From Galdieria partita (lineage: Eukaryota > Rhodophyta > Bangiophyceae > Galdieriales > Galdieriaceae): a stretch of 64,000 bases of DNA. The stretch's first letter is position 1. Each line of letters starts with the position of its first letter. Positions 52,646-64,000 of the stretch are shown piece after piece. Where the stretch lies: assembly GCA_025991245.1 (NCBI GenBank), contig BQMJ01000033.1:124001-188000 (forward strand), read 5' to 3'. The position numbers were made by a program, and so were the translations under genes. The notes beneath the pieces were generated by a model. The model was not told where the DNA came from. It saw nothing but the letters and a program-made list of their open reading frames with translations, and ran no database searches.

Positions 52646-54985
52646 ATGGCTTTTGTAGGGTTCTCTGCCGTGAAATACAACATCAAAAGTATCAATATTG
52701 CTCACTCACAAAGCATTGGAAAAAAGTGGAAATCTGTGAATTGTTTACGTTGTCATAGTTCTCGTTTCCTTGGTCAGCAACCGTTTTTCCAAAACCAGGG
52801 CCGACGTCCATCCCAGTTAAACATGTCTACGACCACCGAAGAAACAGTTTCTGAAACCAAAGGGAAGACCTTTGAATTTCAAGCAGAAGTTTCCAGAGTT
52901 ATGGATATTATTATACATTCATTGTACTCTCACAAGGACATTTTCTTAAGAGAACTAGTTTCCAACGCTTCGGACGCCTGTGACAAACGGCGCTTCTTGT
53001 CAGTATCTGGAGGTTCTCCTGTGGATAATCTCGAGATTCGAGTTAGAGCAGATAAGGATAAAAAGACTTTGACCATTTCTGATACAGGTGTCGGTATGAC
53101 TGAACAAGAGCTTATAAACAACCTAGGAAAGATTGCAGAATCTGGAACTAGCAAGTTTGTTGAAGCCTTGGGTCAAGGAAAAGCTGATGTGTCTCTGATT
53201 GGAAAATTTGGTGTAGGCTTCTATTCAGCTTTTCTAGTAGCAGAAAAGGTTGAAGTTACCACCCGAAGCTTGCAGTCAGATAAGACCTATCGTTGGGAGT
53301 CGCACTCTGCTAGAAGCTACACTGTTGCTGAAGCTTCTGAGCCTTTAGAAAGCTGTGGCACTAAAATCGTTTTGTATTTGAGAGATGATTCTGAAGAGTT
53401 TCTGGAACCTTTTCGTTTGGAACAGTTGCTGAAAAAGTATTCTGAATATATAAGTTTTCCTATTTATTTATGGAAGAGTCGAACAGAATTTGAACAAGTA
53501 GACGAAAAGAAACCAGAAGATTCCACAAAACAAGCCGAAGAGCAACCAACGGATTCCGAACAAAAGTCGGAGCAACGACGTGTTCCAAAGACCGTATGGG
53601 ATTGGGAGTTGGTGAATAAGAATAAGCCCATTTGGATGAGGAAGCCTAGTGAAGTTACTAAAGAAGAATATGAGGAATTCTACAAGTCTATTGCACATGC
53701 GTATGAGGAACCATTAACTTATTCTCATTTTTCTGCAGAAGGAGAAGTAGAGTTTCGTTCCGTGATTTTTATTCCAAAAAGTTTGCCCTTTGAGTTATCT
53801 CAGGATATGTTTAGTGATCAATCAAAGAGTATACGACTTTATGTTAGACGAGTCTTCATTTCAGATAGTTTTAGTGATCTATTCCCACGTTGGCTTACTT
53901 TTATTCGTGGTGTAGTTGATTCGGAAGATCTTCCACTGAATGTTAGCCGAGAGATACTTCAGCAGAGTAGAGTAGCACGAATTATCAGGAAAAAGTTGGT
54001 ACGAAAATCCGTAGATATGATTGAAGAACTTTCCAAGCGCGATAATGATGATTATGAAACTTTTTGGACCAATTTTGGCAAATATGTTAAAGTTGGAATC
54101 ATTGAAGAAGATGAAAAGAACATTCGTGATGAGCTTGTTCGACTTTGTCGCTTCTTTTCTTCCAAATCTGGAGACAAGATGACAAGTTTGGATAGTTACG
54201 TTTCTCGGATGAAACCAACCCAAAAACAAATATTCTATGTTACAGCAGAGAGTCTTTCAGCAGCACGTTCTTTGCCTATTATTGAGAAGCTTAAGAGCTT
54301 GGATTATGAAGTTCTGTTTCTTTCAGAACCAGTTGATGAATTTATGGTGAACAATATTCCAACCTTTAAAGGAAAACGTGAAAAGGAAGAAAATGGAGAA
54401 ATGAAACAAGTAGAAGAAGATTATCGTTTAGTCAATGTTGGTAAAGAGGGAGAGACTGTTGACTTACCCGAGTTGAATGAAGAGAAACCGAATGAAGAAA
54501 CTTGTAAAGAGTTGGAACCTTTAACGAAATGGATGTCGGAACTTTTAGGGAAGCGTGTAAGTAGGGTTGTGAGTTCTTCATTATTGACAGATTCTCCATG
54601 TGCGGTTGTTCAAAGCAGAATGGGTGTCTCACCTACTATGCAACGTTTCTTACGTGCTCAGAAAGGAAACTCGGATCCCATGAGTGCTTTTATGGAAGCG
54701 CCAGTGTTGGAACTTAATCCCAAACATTCTGTCATTCGTTCCTTATTAGAGCAAGTGAAGCAGAACCCAGAGTCATCGAATACTCGTGACCTGGGAATGC
54801 TTTTGTATGAAACCGCATTATTGACTTGTGGGTATTCCATTGAAGAACCTTCTTCTTTTGCCAAGAGAGTAAGCAAAATGATGAACCTAGCTTTTTCTGA
54901 AAACGGTCATTCTAATGAGCAGAACCACAATCATACGAGTTCGGACACTCCTGTAGTGGAAGTTGTGCAAGACAGCAATACGTGA
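52646..54985 (+). CDS. HSP90 chaperone, plastid-type (HSP90C-like)
   Basis: ATP-dependent chaperone, 779 aa, intronless. After a ~65-residue basic, acid-poor presequence (KKWKSVNCLRCHSSRF) the GHKL ATPase domain begins: TFEFQAEVSRVMDIIIHSLY, FLRELVSNASDACDKRRFL, ISDTGVGMTEQELINNLG, SGTSKFVEAL and GKFGVGFYSAFLVAEKVEV. The middle domain contains LYVRRVFISDSFSDLFP and the catalytic-loop Arg in LPLNVSREILQQSRV. The C-terminal dimerisation domain ends without MEEVD or KDEL, so it is neither cytosolic nor ER. DACDK and the acidic insert (KKPEDSTKQAEEQ) match plastid HSP90C better than TRAP1. Mitochondrial import cannot be excluded. Confidence 0.92.
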   Translation: MAFVGFSAVKYNIKSINIAHSQSIGKKWKSVNCLRCHSSRFLGQQPFFQNQGRRPSQLNMSTTTEETVSETKGKTFEFQAEVSRVMDIIIHSLYSHKDIFLRELVSNASDACDKRRFLSVSGGSPVDNLEIRVRADKDKKTLTISDTGVGMTEQELINNLGKIAESGTSKFVEALGQGKADVSLIGKFGVGFYSAFLVAEKVEVTTRSLQSDKTYRWESHSARSYTVAEASEPLESCGTKIVLYLRDDSEEFLEPFRLEQLLKKYSEYISFPIYLWKSRTEFEQVDEKKPEDSTKQAEEQPTDSEQKSEQRRVPKTVWDWELVNKNKPIWMRKPSEVTKEEYEEFYKSIAHAYEEPLTYSHFSAEGEVEFRSVIFIPKSLPFELSQDMFSDQSKSIRLYVRRVFISDSFSDLFPRWLTFIRGVVDSEDLPLNVSREILQQSRVARIIRKKLVRKSVDMIEELSKRDNDDYETFWTNFGKYVKVGIIEEDEKNIRDELVRLCRFFSSKSGDKMTSLDSYVSRMKPTQKQIFYVTAESLSAARSLPIIEKLKSLDYEVLFLSEPVDEFMVNNIPTFKGKREKEENGEMKQVEEDYRLVNVGKEGETVDLPELNEEKPNEETCKELEPLTKWMSELLGKRVSRVVSSSLLTDSPCAVVQSRMGVSPTMQRFLRAQKGNSDPMSAFMEAPVLELNPKHSVIRSLLEQVKQNPESSNTRDLGMLLYETALLTCGYSIEEPSSFAKRVSKMMNLAFSENGHSNEQNHNHTSSDTPVVEVVQDSNT

Positions 54986-55031
54986 TAGAAATAAAGCTTG
55001 CATATAATGTTTGTTTGAAGGGTCCATTTTT

Positions 55032-56525
55032 TTATTCATTCGTTTGGGTCTTTTCCCAATTTGGACGATACTGTGGCACAATGGTCTTGTGTGTTAGATG
55101 CTTTTCACCTTTAGCATAAGGAGCAACTGTATGTCCATTGCCGTACAAACGATACTTGTATATCAACAAACCTATAAATACATAATATATATATATATAT
55201 TAGTGTGAAAGGAAAAGAAAACTCTTATGCTACGAGAACCTACCTTCCAAACCAACAGGACCACGAGCGTGAATTTTATTGGTTGATACTCCAACTTCTG
55301 CACCGAACCCATAACGAAAACCATCGGCAAACCTTGTCGAGGCATTGTGATAAACACCCTAAGAAAAATAAATGGGAAAGAAAACAAACCAAAAAATGAT
55401 ACAACTTACTGCTGAATCTACTAATGCAAAGAACAAGTCTCTAGCAACTTCATCTTCAGTAACGATACAATCTGTATGACCCGAACCATGACTATTGATA
55501 TGTTCAATAGCTTCCTTCACATCACCGACTGTCTTTATTGCAATTGTAAAGTTCAAAAATTCCGTAGTATAATCCGTTTCTTCAGCAGCTTCTGCAGAGA
55601 TACCATTTGGTAACGCTTTCATGCTTTCCTGATCACACTTCATGATTACTCCATGTTCGGATAACTTGCTAGCAATCTTGGGAAAGACATTGGGAAGAAG
55701 TTGTCGATGTATCAACAAAGTTTCTGTAGCATTACAAACTGCAGGATATTGTGTCTTGGAGTCCAAAACAATATCAATCGCCTTTCGTTCATCGGCATTT
55801 TTATCGACATAAACTGCGCAAATGCCATCTGCGTGACCCATCACAGGAATCTTTGTATTCTCTTTAATATATCGAACTAATGAGTTGGAACCTCGAGGAA
55901 TAACCATGTCAATATACTGTTCTAAAGCTAAAAGTGACTTGATCTCTTCTCTAGTGGATACAAGCTGAACAACATCTGCAGGTACGTTTACACTTTCCAA
56001 AGAGTCTCGAATACAATCAACGAGAGCTCTATTAGTACGTTCTGCTTCCTTCCCTCCCTTCAGAATAACAGCATTAGATGATTTGATAGCTAGTGAAGAT
56101 ATCTGTACAGCTGCATCCGGACGAGACTCAAATATGATGCATAAGACTCCCAAAGGACAGGAAACTCGGTATAACTCAAGTCCTTGGTCCAATTCGGTAG
56201 CTAGTGTTACTTTTCCAACGGGGTCTTCCAGATTCTGAACTGCCGTAATGCCTTGTACAAGACTTTCAAACTTCCCTGAACTGGATAAATCCAAACGCTT
56301 TAAAAGAGGAGTCTCCAAATTTTGCTCTTGTGCAGCTGCCAAGTCCCTTTGGTTAGCTTCCAGAATTTGATCTTTTGCAGACAAAATCTTCTCTTTCATA
56401 ACTTGTAAAGCTTCATTCTTCTTTTTAGTTGAATAACTTTGGAAACTCAGTGCAGCTTTCCTTGCTTTGATAGCAACTGCTTCAACTGATGCTTCCACCT
56501 TGTTGTAATGATGATTCGTTGCCAT
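55032..56525 (-). CDS. proA: Gamma-glutamyl phosphate reductase (proline synthesis)
   Basis: NADPH-dependent reductase converting gamma-glutamyl phosphate to glutamate semialdehyde. Three exons: complement 55410-56525, 55244-55358 and 55032-55171 (introns of 51 and 72 nt; the second holds a TA repeat); about 456 aa. Motifs are [64 protein letters not shown] (catalytic Cys) and, across the splice, [41 protein letters not shown] follows. There is no kinase domain, so unlike plant P5CS it is the stand-alone, bacterial/fungal-style enzyme. No presequence is evident, so probably cytosolic. Confidence 0.96.
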
Positions 56526-56711
56526 CCCACAAATGTGATAATGGAGTCCAAATCAAATTCGTCCAAACAAGGAAGAAAATGCAAATCTAATATTTATATA
56601 TAATAACAAAAAGCCACAAACAAATACTTTCAATTCGCATCTTATCCAATGGTAAAGAATTCTTCAAACATGGATAAAAGTCGAACCATAACAAGTTATC
56701 TACTATCTTTC

Positions 56712-57798
56712 CTAATCTTCCAACTCTTCCAAAGAGACTTGATTTCGTCTCGTCTTTGGAATGTTTCTATGATAAATTCTGAATTTATCCAAAACCAAGT
56801 TTGGCAGTCTTTCACTTACTTGTAGCCATAATGGTAATAGGCTGTATGCAATGCATTGTCCATCAAATTGGTGGAGCCTACACCGTCACTATAACTACAA
56901 TTATAACGTACATGATGCATGGTATGTGCAACCTTATACACAAAACTAAGAAGAAAGAACAATGCCACAAAGTTAGAACGTACAGTTGATAAAGTTCCAA
57001 AATAGGGGAAAAAATTGAAACCACTATGTTCATAGAGTCCTCCTATAGCTCCTAAACAAGGAGCTAATGCGTCAAAAAACATATCGCTACGAAGGAAAAG
57101 CAGCGGAACCTTGACATACATAAATGAACAGCCTCAATTCGACCTTCAACAGCTTACCAAGTAGGGTACAATAATTTCTAGAATATAGTCCATGACGCCC
57201 ATGTACATACTGGATATGGCAATTGTAGCTTTTGTACTAAAATAAAGAAAGATGTCAACGATATACTGTTCGAGTTATTTATGCAAACTTGCCTATGGTG
57301 CAAGTCATGACCCAAATGCATAAAGCCCCACTTGGAATGCAACAGAAAACGGTGTCCCAAATAGAAAAGGATGTCGTGACCTAACGCCATCCATAAAGAA
57401 TATACAAAATAGACAATGGGACCGTAAAGAGCTTCCGTTGTTTGAAACCCTACTCCGAAATATTCAACAAGTAGCATGGCTGGTAACAAGAGGAACAATT
57501 GGTTAAATAAAACTCTGGGTAGTAACTATTCCGAAAACTTTAGAGACCTTGTTTTCGTCTTTTTGTATTCGTACCTGAAAATAGGATTCATCACTTTGGG
57601 ACTTCTGAAGCTTGTACCGTTGAAGCACTTGAAAATGGTCACAAAGAGACAAAACAATACAACTATGGTTTGTAAGGTTCAAAGAAGAGACATTAGAAAG
57701 CTATAAAAGAGTTACCCTATATGAAAGAAAATAAAATGTCCAATAAAGCAAACAGCAGAAACTGGCAACGGAAAGCCTAAGAGCTTGACGAATTGCAT
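56712..57798 (-). CDS. Fatty-acid hydroxylase / sterol desaturase superfamily enzyme
   Basis: Di-iron membrane oxygenase, about 275 aa from six exons. They are complement 57716-57798, 57575-57662, 57293-57525, 57158-57236, 56820-57109 and 56712-56766. Histidine boxes are HDILFYLGHRFLLH, HLGHDLHH and, near the C-terminus, HTMHHVRYNCSY. Four hydrophobic segments surround them. The third intron (57237-57292) uses a GC donor with perfect AG|GCAAGT; only this join keeps the membrane frame (IAISSMYMGVMDYILE). The last exon is optional: the sequence reads ...YGYK-TAA, but that stop lies in a GTAAGT donor followed by a 53-nt intron and an in-frame 18-codon exon. Substrate (sterol,  fatty acid or alcohol) is unknown. 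Confidence 0.8.
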
Positions 57799-58229
57799 AA
57801 GTTAGCTACGCCAAATTGTCTCGACTGTCGAAATGCTGAACGTTTAAAACTCGTGTCTGCGTTGACAATGGCACGTGGGGCTTTCGATGGTGGTGCTATT
57901 TGGTTCATAGGAAAAGATACTGAAATGGTAATCAAAATATGTTTTCAATCAACCAATATTTGGGCATTATCCAATAAGGTTTCTTCTTAATCACTTTGCT
58001 TGACGATTGAATCATAATGAACCACTCAACTTCAATATGATCCTATAAAAATATATCAGCCAAACGCAACTTCCTCTTGATGCATAAAGGACAGTTCGTC
58101 CCTTTTGTGATTCTTTGTATGTTTATCCTAGTTGTATTTGATATTTGGTGTTGTCCTTGGGAATCATTCATAATATCTATATTATTTATAGGTCATTTTC
58201 ATTATTCAATTATATTTGTTTGGGGTTCA
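57799..58229. other. Intergenic region, with a possible longer 5' end of the NDUFA9-like gene
   Basis: About 430 bp between divergent genes. From 58080 (ATG) the NDUFA9-like frame is open upstream and would add 50 hydrophobic residues, which is unusual for a presequence; a hidden intron is possible. A second plus-strand frame (57793-57990, TTG start) shows no motif. Confidence 0.45.
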
Positions 58230-59225
58230 ATGAATCGAAGAATTTTAACAGTTTTTGGTGCTACTGGTTTTATTGGAAGAGAGCTTTTGCGTTGTTTGAA
58301 CAACGAGAAACGGGACCTCTTTTCAGTTGTGCGAATATTTTCCAGGAAAAATAAAGACACTTCATTTTTAACTGATTTGAACTTGAACGTAAGTGTCCAA
58401 AGGTGTCCTTAGAACCAACATTCAAACCTCAATCACAAGGTAGAACATATTCAAGGTTCCATAACTTCCCACAGAGATGTGGAATCCGCAGTTAAGGGCG
58501 CAAGTCACGTAGTAAACCTGGTTGGTATTTTGTATCCTACTAAAAATAGTTCTTTTGACGTGATACACCATGAGAGTGTGAAGAACATAGCTCGCATATG
58601 TAACAGCAGCGGTGTTCAACAGTTGATACACATATCAGCTTTAGGAAGTTCGTTAAATTCTTCTTCAGAATATGCTCGAACCAAAGCTTTGGGAGAAAAA
58701 GCCGCTTTATCGCTGTTTCCTCGTTCTACCATACTGAAACCGTCAATTGTGTATGGACCAGAAGACGACTTTTTCAATCGCTTTCATCGTATGGCTAAAA
58801 TATCACCTGTGCTGCCTCTTATAGGCGGAGGACAAACCAAATTTCAACCTGTACATGTTAACGATGTTGCGCAGGCAATTTTGGTTTCTTTAGATGAGAA
58901 ACAAAATGTTGTCAGTGGCAAAGTATATGAATTAGGAGGACCGCACGTGAAAACATTTCGCGAATTATTGAGACTTTTGCTTCGTTATTCAGACCCTCCC
59001 TTGAAGAGGTTGCTAGTTCCTATGCCTTTTTGGCTGGCCAAGTCGCAAGCTATAGCGTTTGAACTTGCATATCAGTTGTTTGGAGTTGCTCCTATGTTAA
59101 CCAGGGACCAAGTCGAACTTTTAAAAGCAGACAACATTGTCACTGCAGGGAGCCTCAATTTATTAGACTTGGGTATTACACCTAAAACGCTGTCAAAAGA
59201 TACTTTGTCTTATTTGAAAAGTTGA
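58230..59225 (+). CDS. NDUFA9-like NAD(P)-binding protein (atypical SDR, complex I 39-kDa type)
   Basis: Two exons, 58230-58388 and 58440-59225 (51-nt intron); about 314 aa. The Rossmann start is ILTVFGATGFIGRELLR (GxxGxxG). VVNLVGILYPTKNSSFDVIH, LIHISALGSSLNSSSEYARTKALGEKA, LKPSIVYGPEDDFFNRFH and FQPVHVNDVAQAI match the mitochondrial complex I accessory subunit NDUFA9. A YxxxK-like pair is present (SSEYARTK). NDUFA9 is non-catalytic and binds NADPH in respiratory complex I. From ATG 58230 there is no presequence; starting at 58080 adds a hydrophobic segment, and a hidden upstream exon could supply mitochondrial targeting. A plastid homologue of the same family is an alternative. Confidence 0.83.
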
Positions 59226-59384
59226 CTATTGTAAATATAAAGTGCACATAGCATATCCTCTTCATGGAGCATTCTAGACGCGGGAATCCAGTTTTCCTTT
59301 GGCCCTTCTCCAGTTTTGAGTTTGTACTGTCCATTGATTGGAGTAGTTGTTGATACTACTACTCGTCGTCGCCAATATTATATT

Positions 59385-61124
59385 ATGTCTTCTTTGGCCA
59401 TCTATGGTGAGAGACAGTCAGGTGAAGATGTCAGAACACAAAATATCACAGCTTGTATTGCGATTGCCAATATTTTGAAAAGTAGCTTGGGTCCTGTAGG
59501 GCTGGATAAAATGCTTGTGGACGATATGGGTGATGTTATTGTAACCAACGACGGTGCGACCATCTTGAAACAGTTAGAAGTGGAGCATCCAGCAGCTAAA
59601 GTACTTGTAGAACTGGCACAACAGCAGGATGAAGAGGTAGGTGATGGTAAGTATGAGTTGAAAGCATTTTCTACCTACAAGATTCGTTATCGTGATACTT
59701 GTAGGTACGACATCTGTAGTATTATTGGCAGCCGAACTTTTGAGAAGAGCGGATGATTTGGTACGAAGAGGTATTCATCCGACGAATATCATAGCAGGAT
59801 ATCGTTTAGCCATGCGAGAGTCTTGCAAATATCTTCGAGATATTTTGGCTGTATCTGTAGAGAAGTTAGGAAAGTCATGTTTGATGAATACTGCGAGAAC
59901 TGCCATTTCTTCCAAAATTATTGGCTCTGAGATTGATTTTTTTGCCAATCTTGCCGTAGAAGCCGTCTTAGCTGTTAAGAGGAAGACCGAAGATGGAAAA
60001 TACAAGTATCCAATCAAAGCGATAAACATTTTGAAGAAGAGTGGGAAGGGTGCACGAGATTCTCAGTTACTAAAAGGTATAGGCTTGAATGTCACCCGTG
60101 CATCTCAAGGCATGCCTTTGCGTGTGAGTCCAGCCAAGATTGCGTGTTTAGATTTCGACTTGCGTCGCTCCAAGATGAAGATGGGAGTTCAAGTGTTGGT
60201 TGAAGACCCCAAAGAATTGGAGAAAATTCAAGAAAAAGAGTATGAAGTGACAAAGAGTCGAATTGAAGCTATATTAAAAGCTGGAGCGAATGCTATCTTT
60301 ACTACCAAAGGTATTGACGATGCGGCACTCAAATATTTTGTTGAGAAGAATGCCATTGCAGTTCGTCGTGTGGCCAAAGATGATATGAAGCGCTTAGCAA
60401 AAGCGACTGGTGCCTCTGTCCAAGTAAGTCTTTATTCAGCTATTATGGTTTAGTTCTTATTGTGTAATGGTAGTTAACCATGGCTGATTTGGGAGGCGAG
60501 GAGAGCTTTGATCCTTCCTTTCTTGGTTCAGCTGAAGAAGTTGTTGAGGAAACTATTTCCGATGACAAGTTTATCTTTGTGAGAGGTTGTAAGAATCTTG
60601 CTAGTGGAACGATTGTCTTACGTGGTCCCAATGAATATATGTGTGACGAAATGTCACGTTCATTACATGATTGTCTTTGTGCTGTTCAGAGAGCTTTAGA
60701 AAGCAATTATGTAGTTCCTGGAGGAGGTTGTGTTGAAACAGCTCTATCAATATTTTTAGAGAATTTTGCGACTACACTTGGTGGACGTGAGCAGTTGGCA
60801 ATTGCAGAGTTTTCTGATGCTCTTTTGGTAATTCCTAAAACCCTTGCTGCAAATGCTGCTTTAGATGCTACTGATATGATTGCAAAACTGCGTGCTGTTC
60901 ATAATACTGGACAGTTGGACTCGAACAAAGGGAATCTGTCACATATGGGTTTAGATTTAGAGAATGGTCATTTGAGAGATAATTTAGAAGCCGGTATTTT
61001 AGAACCAGCCATGAGTAAGATCAAATCTATTCAACTGGCAACGGAAGCAGCGATAACGATTCTACGTATTGATGATCTCATCAAACTGAAGAAGAAACAA
61101 GAAGACGATTCTGGAGAATACTAG
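59385..61124 (+). CDS. TCP1: T-complex protein 1 subunit alpha (CCT1)
   Basis: Subunit of the cytosolic CCT/TRiC chaperonin that folds actin and tubulin. Three exons: 59385-59646, 59705-60423 and 60474-61124 (introns of 58 and 50 nt); about 543 aa, normal length. Alpha-subunit features are [16 protein letters not shown] at the start, [33 protein letters not shown], the first splice making [17 protein letters not shown], and [36 protein letters not shown] and [17 protein letters not shown] follow. The catalytic Asp of GDGTT is at the intron 1 junction. The upstream frame begins with TTG, so ATG 59385 is used. Confidence 0.97.
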
Positions 61125-61256
61125 TTCTTTGCTAAAGGAGTTGTGAAAAGTTCATTTACAATATAAAGCTTGTTTCGTTTTTATGCAATTTTATTATTTT
61201 GATGAAATAGCTAACCAAAGAGATTTATTGATGATGGTTTTGATTCTTTCTATCAC

Positions 61257-64000
<2,744 letters not shown>

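Noticed and set aside
57793-57990. Plus-strand ORF overlapping the hydroxylase start
   Set aside because: TTG start and antisense to exon 1 of a supported gene; no family features.

Overview
The window looks like nuclear DNA of a unicellular red alga of the Cyanidiophyceae, most likely Galdieria. It is visibly AT-rich and tightly packed with about 40 genes on both strands. Most genes are interrupted by very short spliceosomal introns, typically 45-65 nt. The gene set mixes plastid-type proteins (phosphate translocator, RETICULATA-related envelope protein, plastid-like HSP90, DnaJ-type zinc-finger protein) with peroxisomal acyl-CoA oxidase, mitochondrial proteins and standard eukaryotic nuclear machinery. 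The organism is inferred from gene architecture and protein style; no database search was possible. No mobile element, virus remnant, CRISPR array, rRNA or tRNA was recognised.

Layout. 0.2-8.2 kb: NOT4 ubiquitin ligase, a gulono/arabinono-lactone oxidase, OST48, an unknown membrane protein, and a TRF4-type nucleotidyltransferase. 8.5-16.7 kb: peroxisomal acyl-CoA oxidase, a plastid sugar-phosphate translocator, a membrane-anchored neutral-sphingomyelinase-like hydrolase, a DnaJ-zinc-finger protein, GINS subunit PSF1 and a peroxiredoxin Q-like gene. 17-27.4 kb: SMC6, SurE, La, CDC20, a multi-exon RING protein and a LIN37-like protein. 27.4-39.2 kb: Raf-like kinase, MFS sugar porter, TRAPPC1, SHMT, U1A/U2B''-like protein, CDC14, enolase and mitochondrial uL24. 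39.2-49.6 kb: a DUF885 metallohydrolase, NOP2, a GDP-mannose-transporter-like protein, a disordered unknown, a small DASH/Dad2-like candidate, a C2H2 (TFIIIA-like) protein and an acyltransferase. 49.6-64 kb: organellar YchF, RETICULATA-related protein, HSP90, ProA, a fatty-acid-hydroxylase-type enzyme, an NDUFA9-like protein, CCT-alpha and a GH13 amylase cut by the window end.

The genes do not form one pathway. Common themes are cell cycle and chromosome maintenance (PSF1, SMC6, CDC20, CDC14, LIN37-like, Dad2-like), carbon use (sugar porter, enolase, GH13, phosphate translocator), lipid metabolism (acyl-CoA oxidase, acyltransferase, hydroxylase) and translation or RNA work (NOP2, La, TRF4, U1A-like, uL24m). 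Many neighbours are divergent with start codons under 150 bp apart, so shared bidirectional promoters appear to be the norm.

Several genes are visible only after joining small exons by hand: PSF1, the RING gene, the translocator transit peptide, peroxiredoxin Q with a probable 6-nt microexon, and the LIN37-like C-terminus. Exon joins were chosen by frame continuity, GT/AG (twice GC/AG) ends, typical intron size and family motifs. All start codons are inferred. I found no clearly undescribed system; the best leads are the microexon, the Dad2-like gene and the GC-AG introns.
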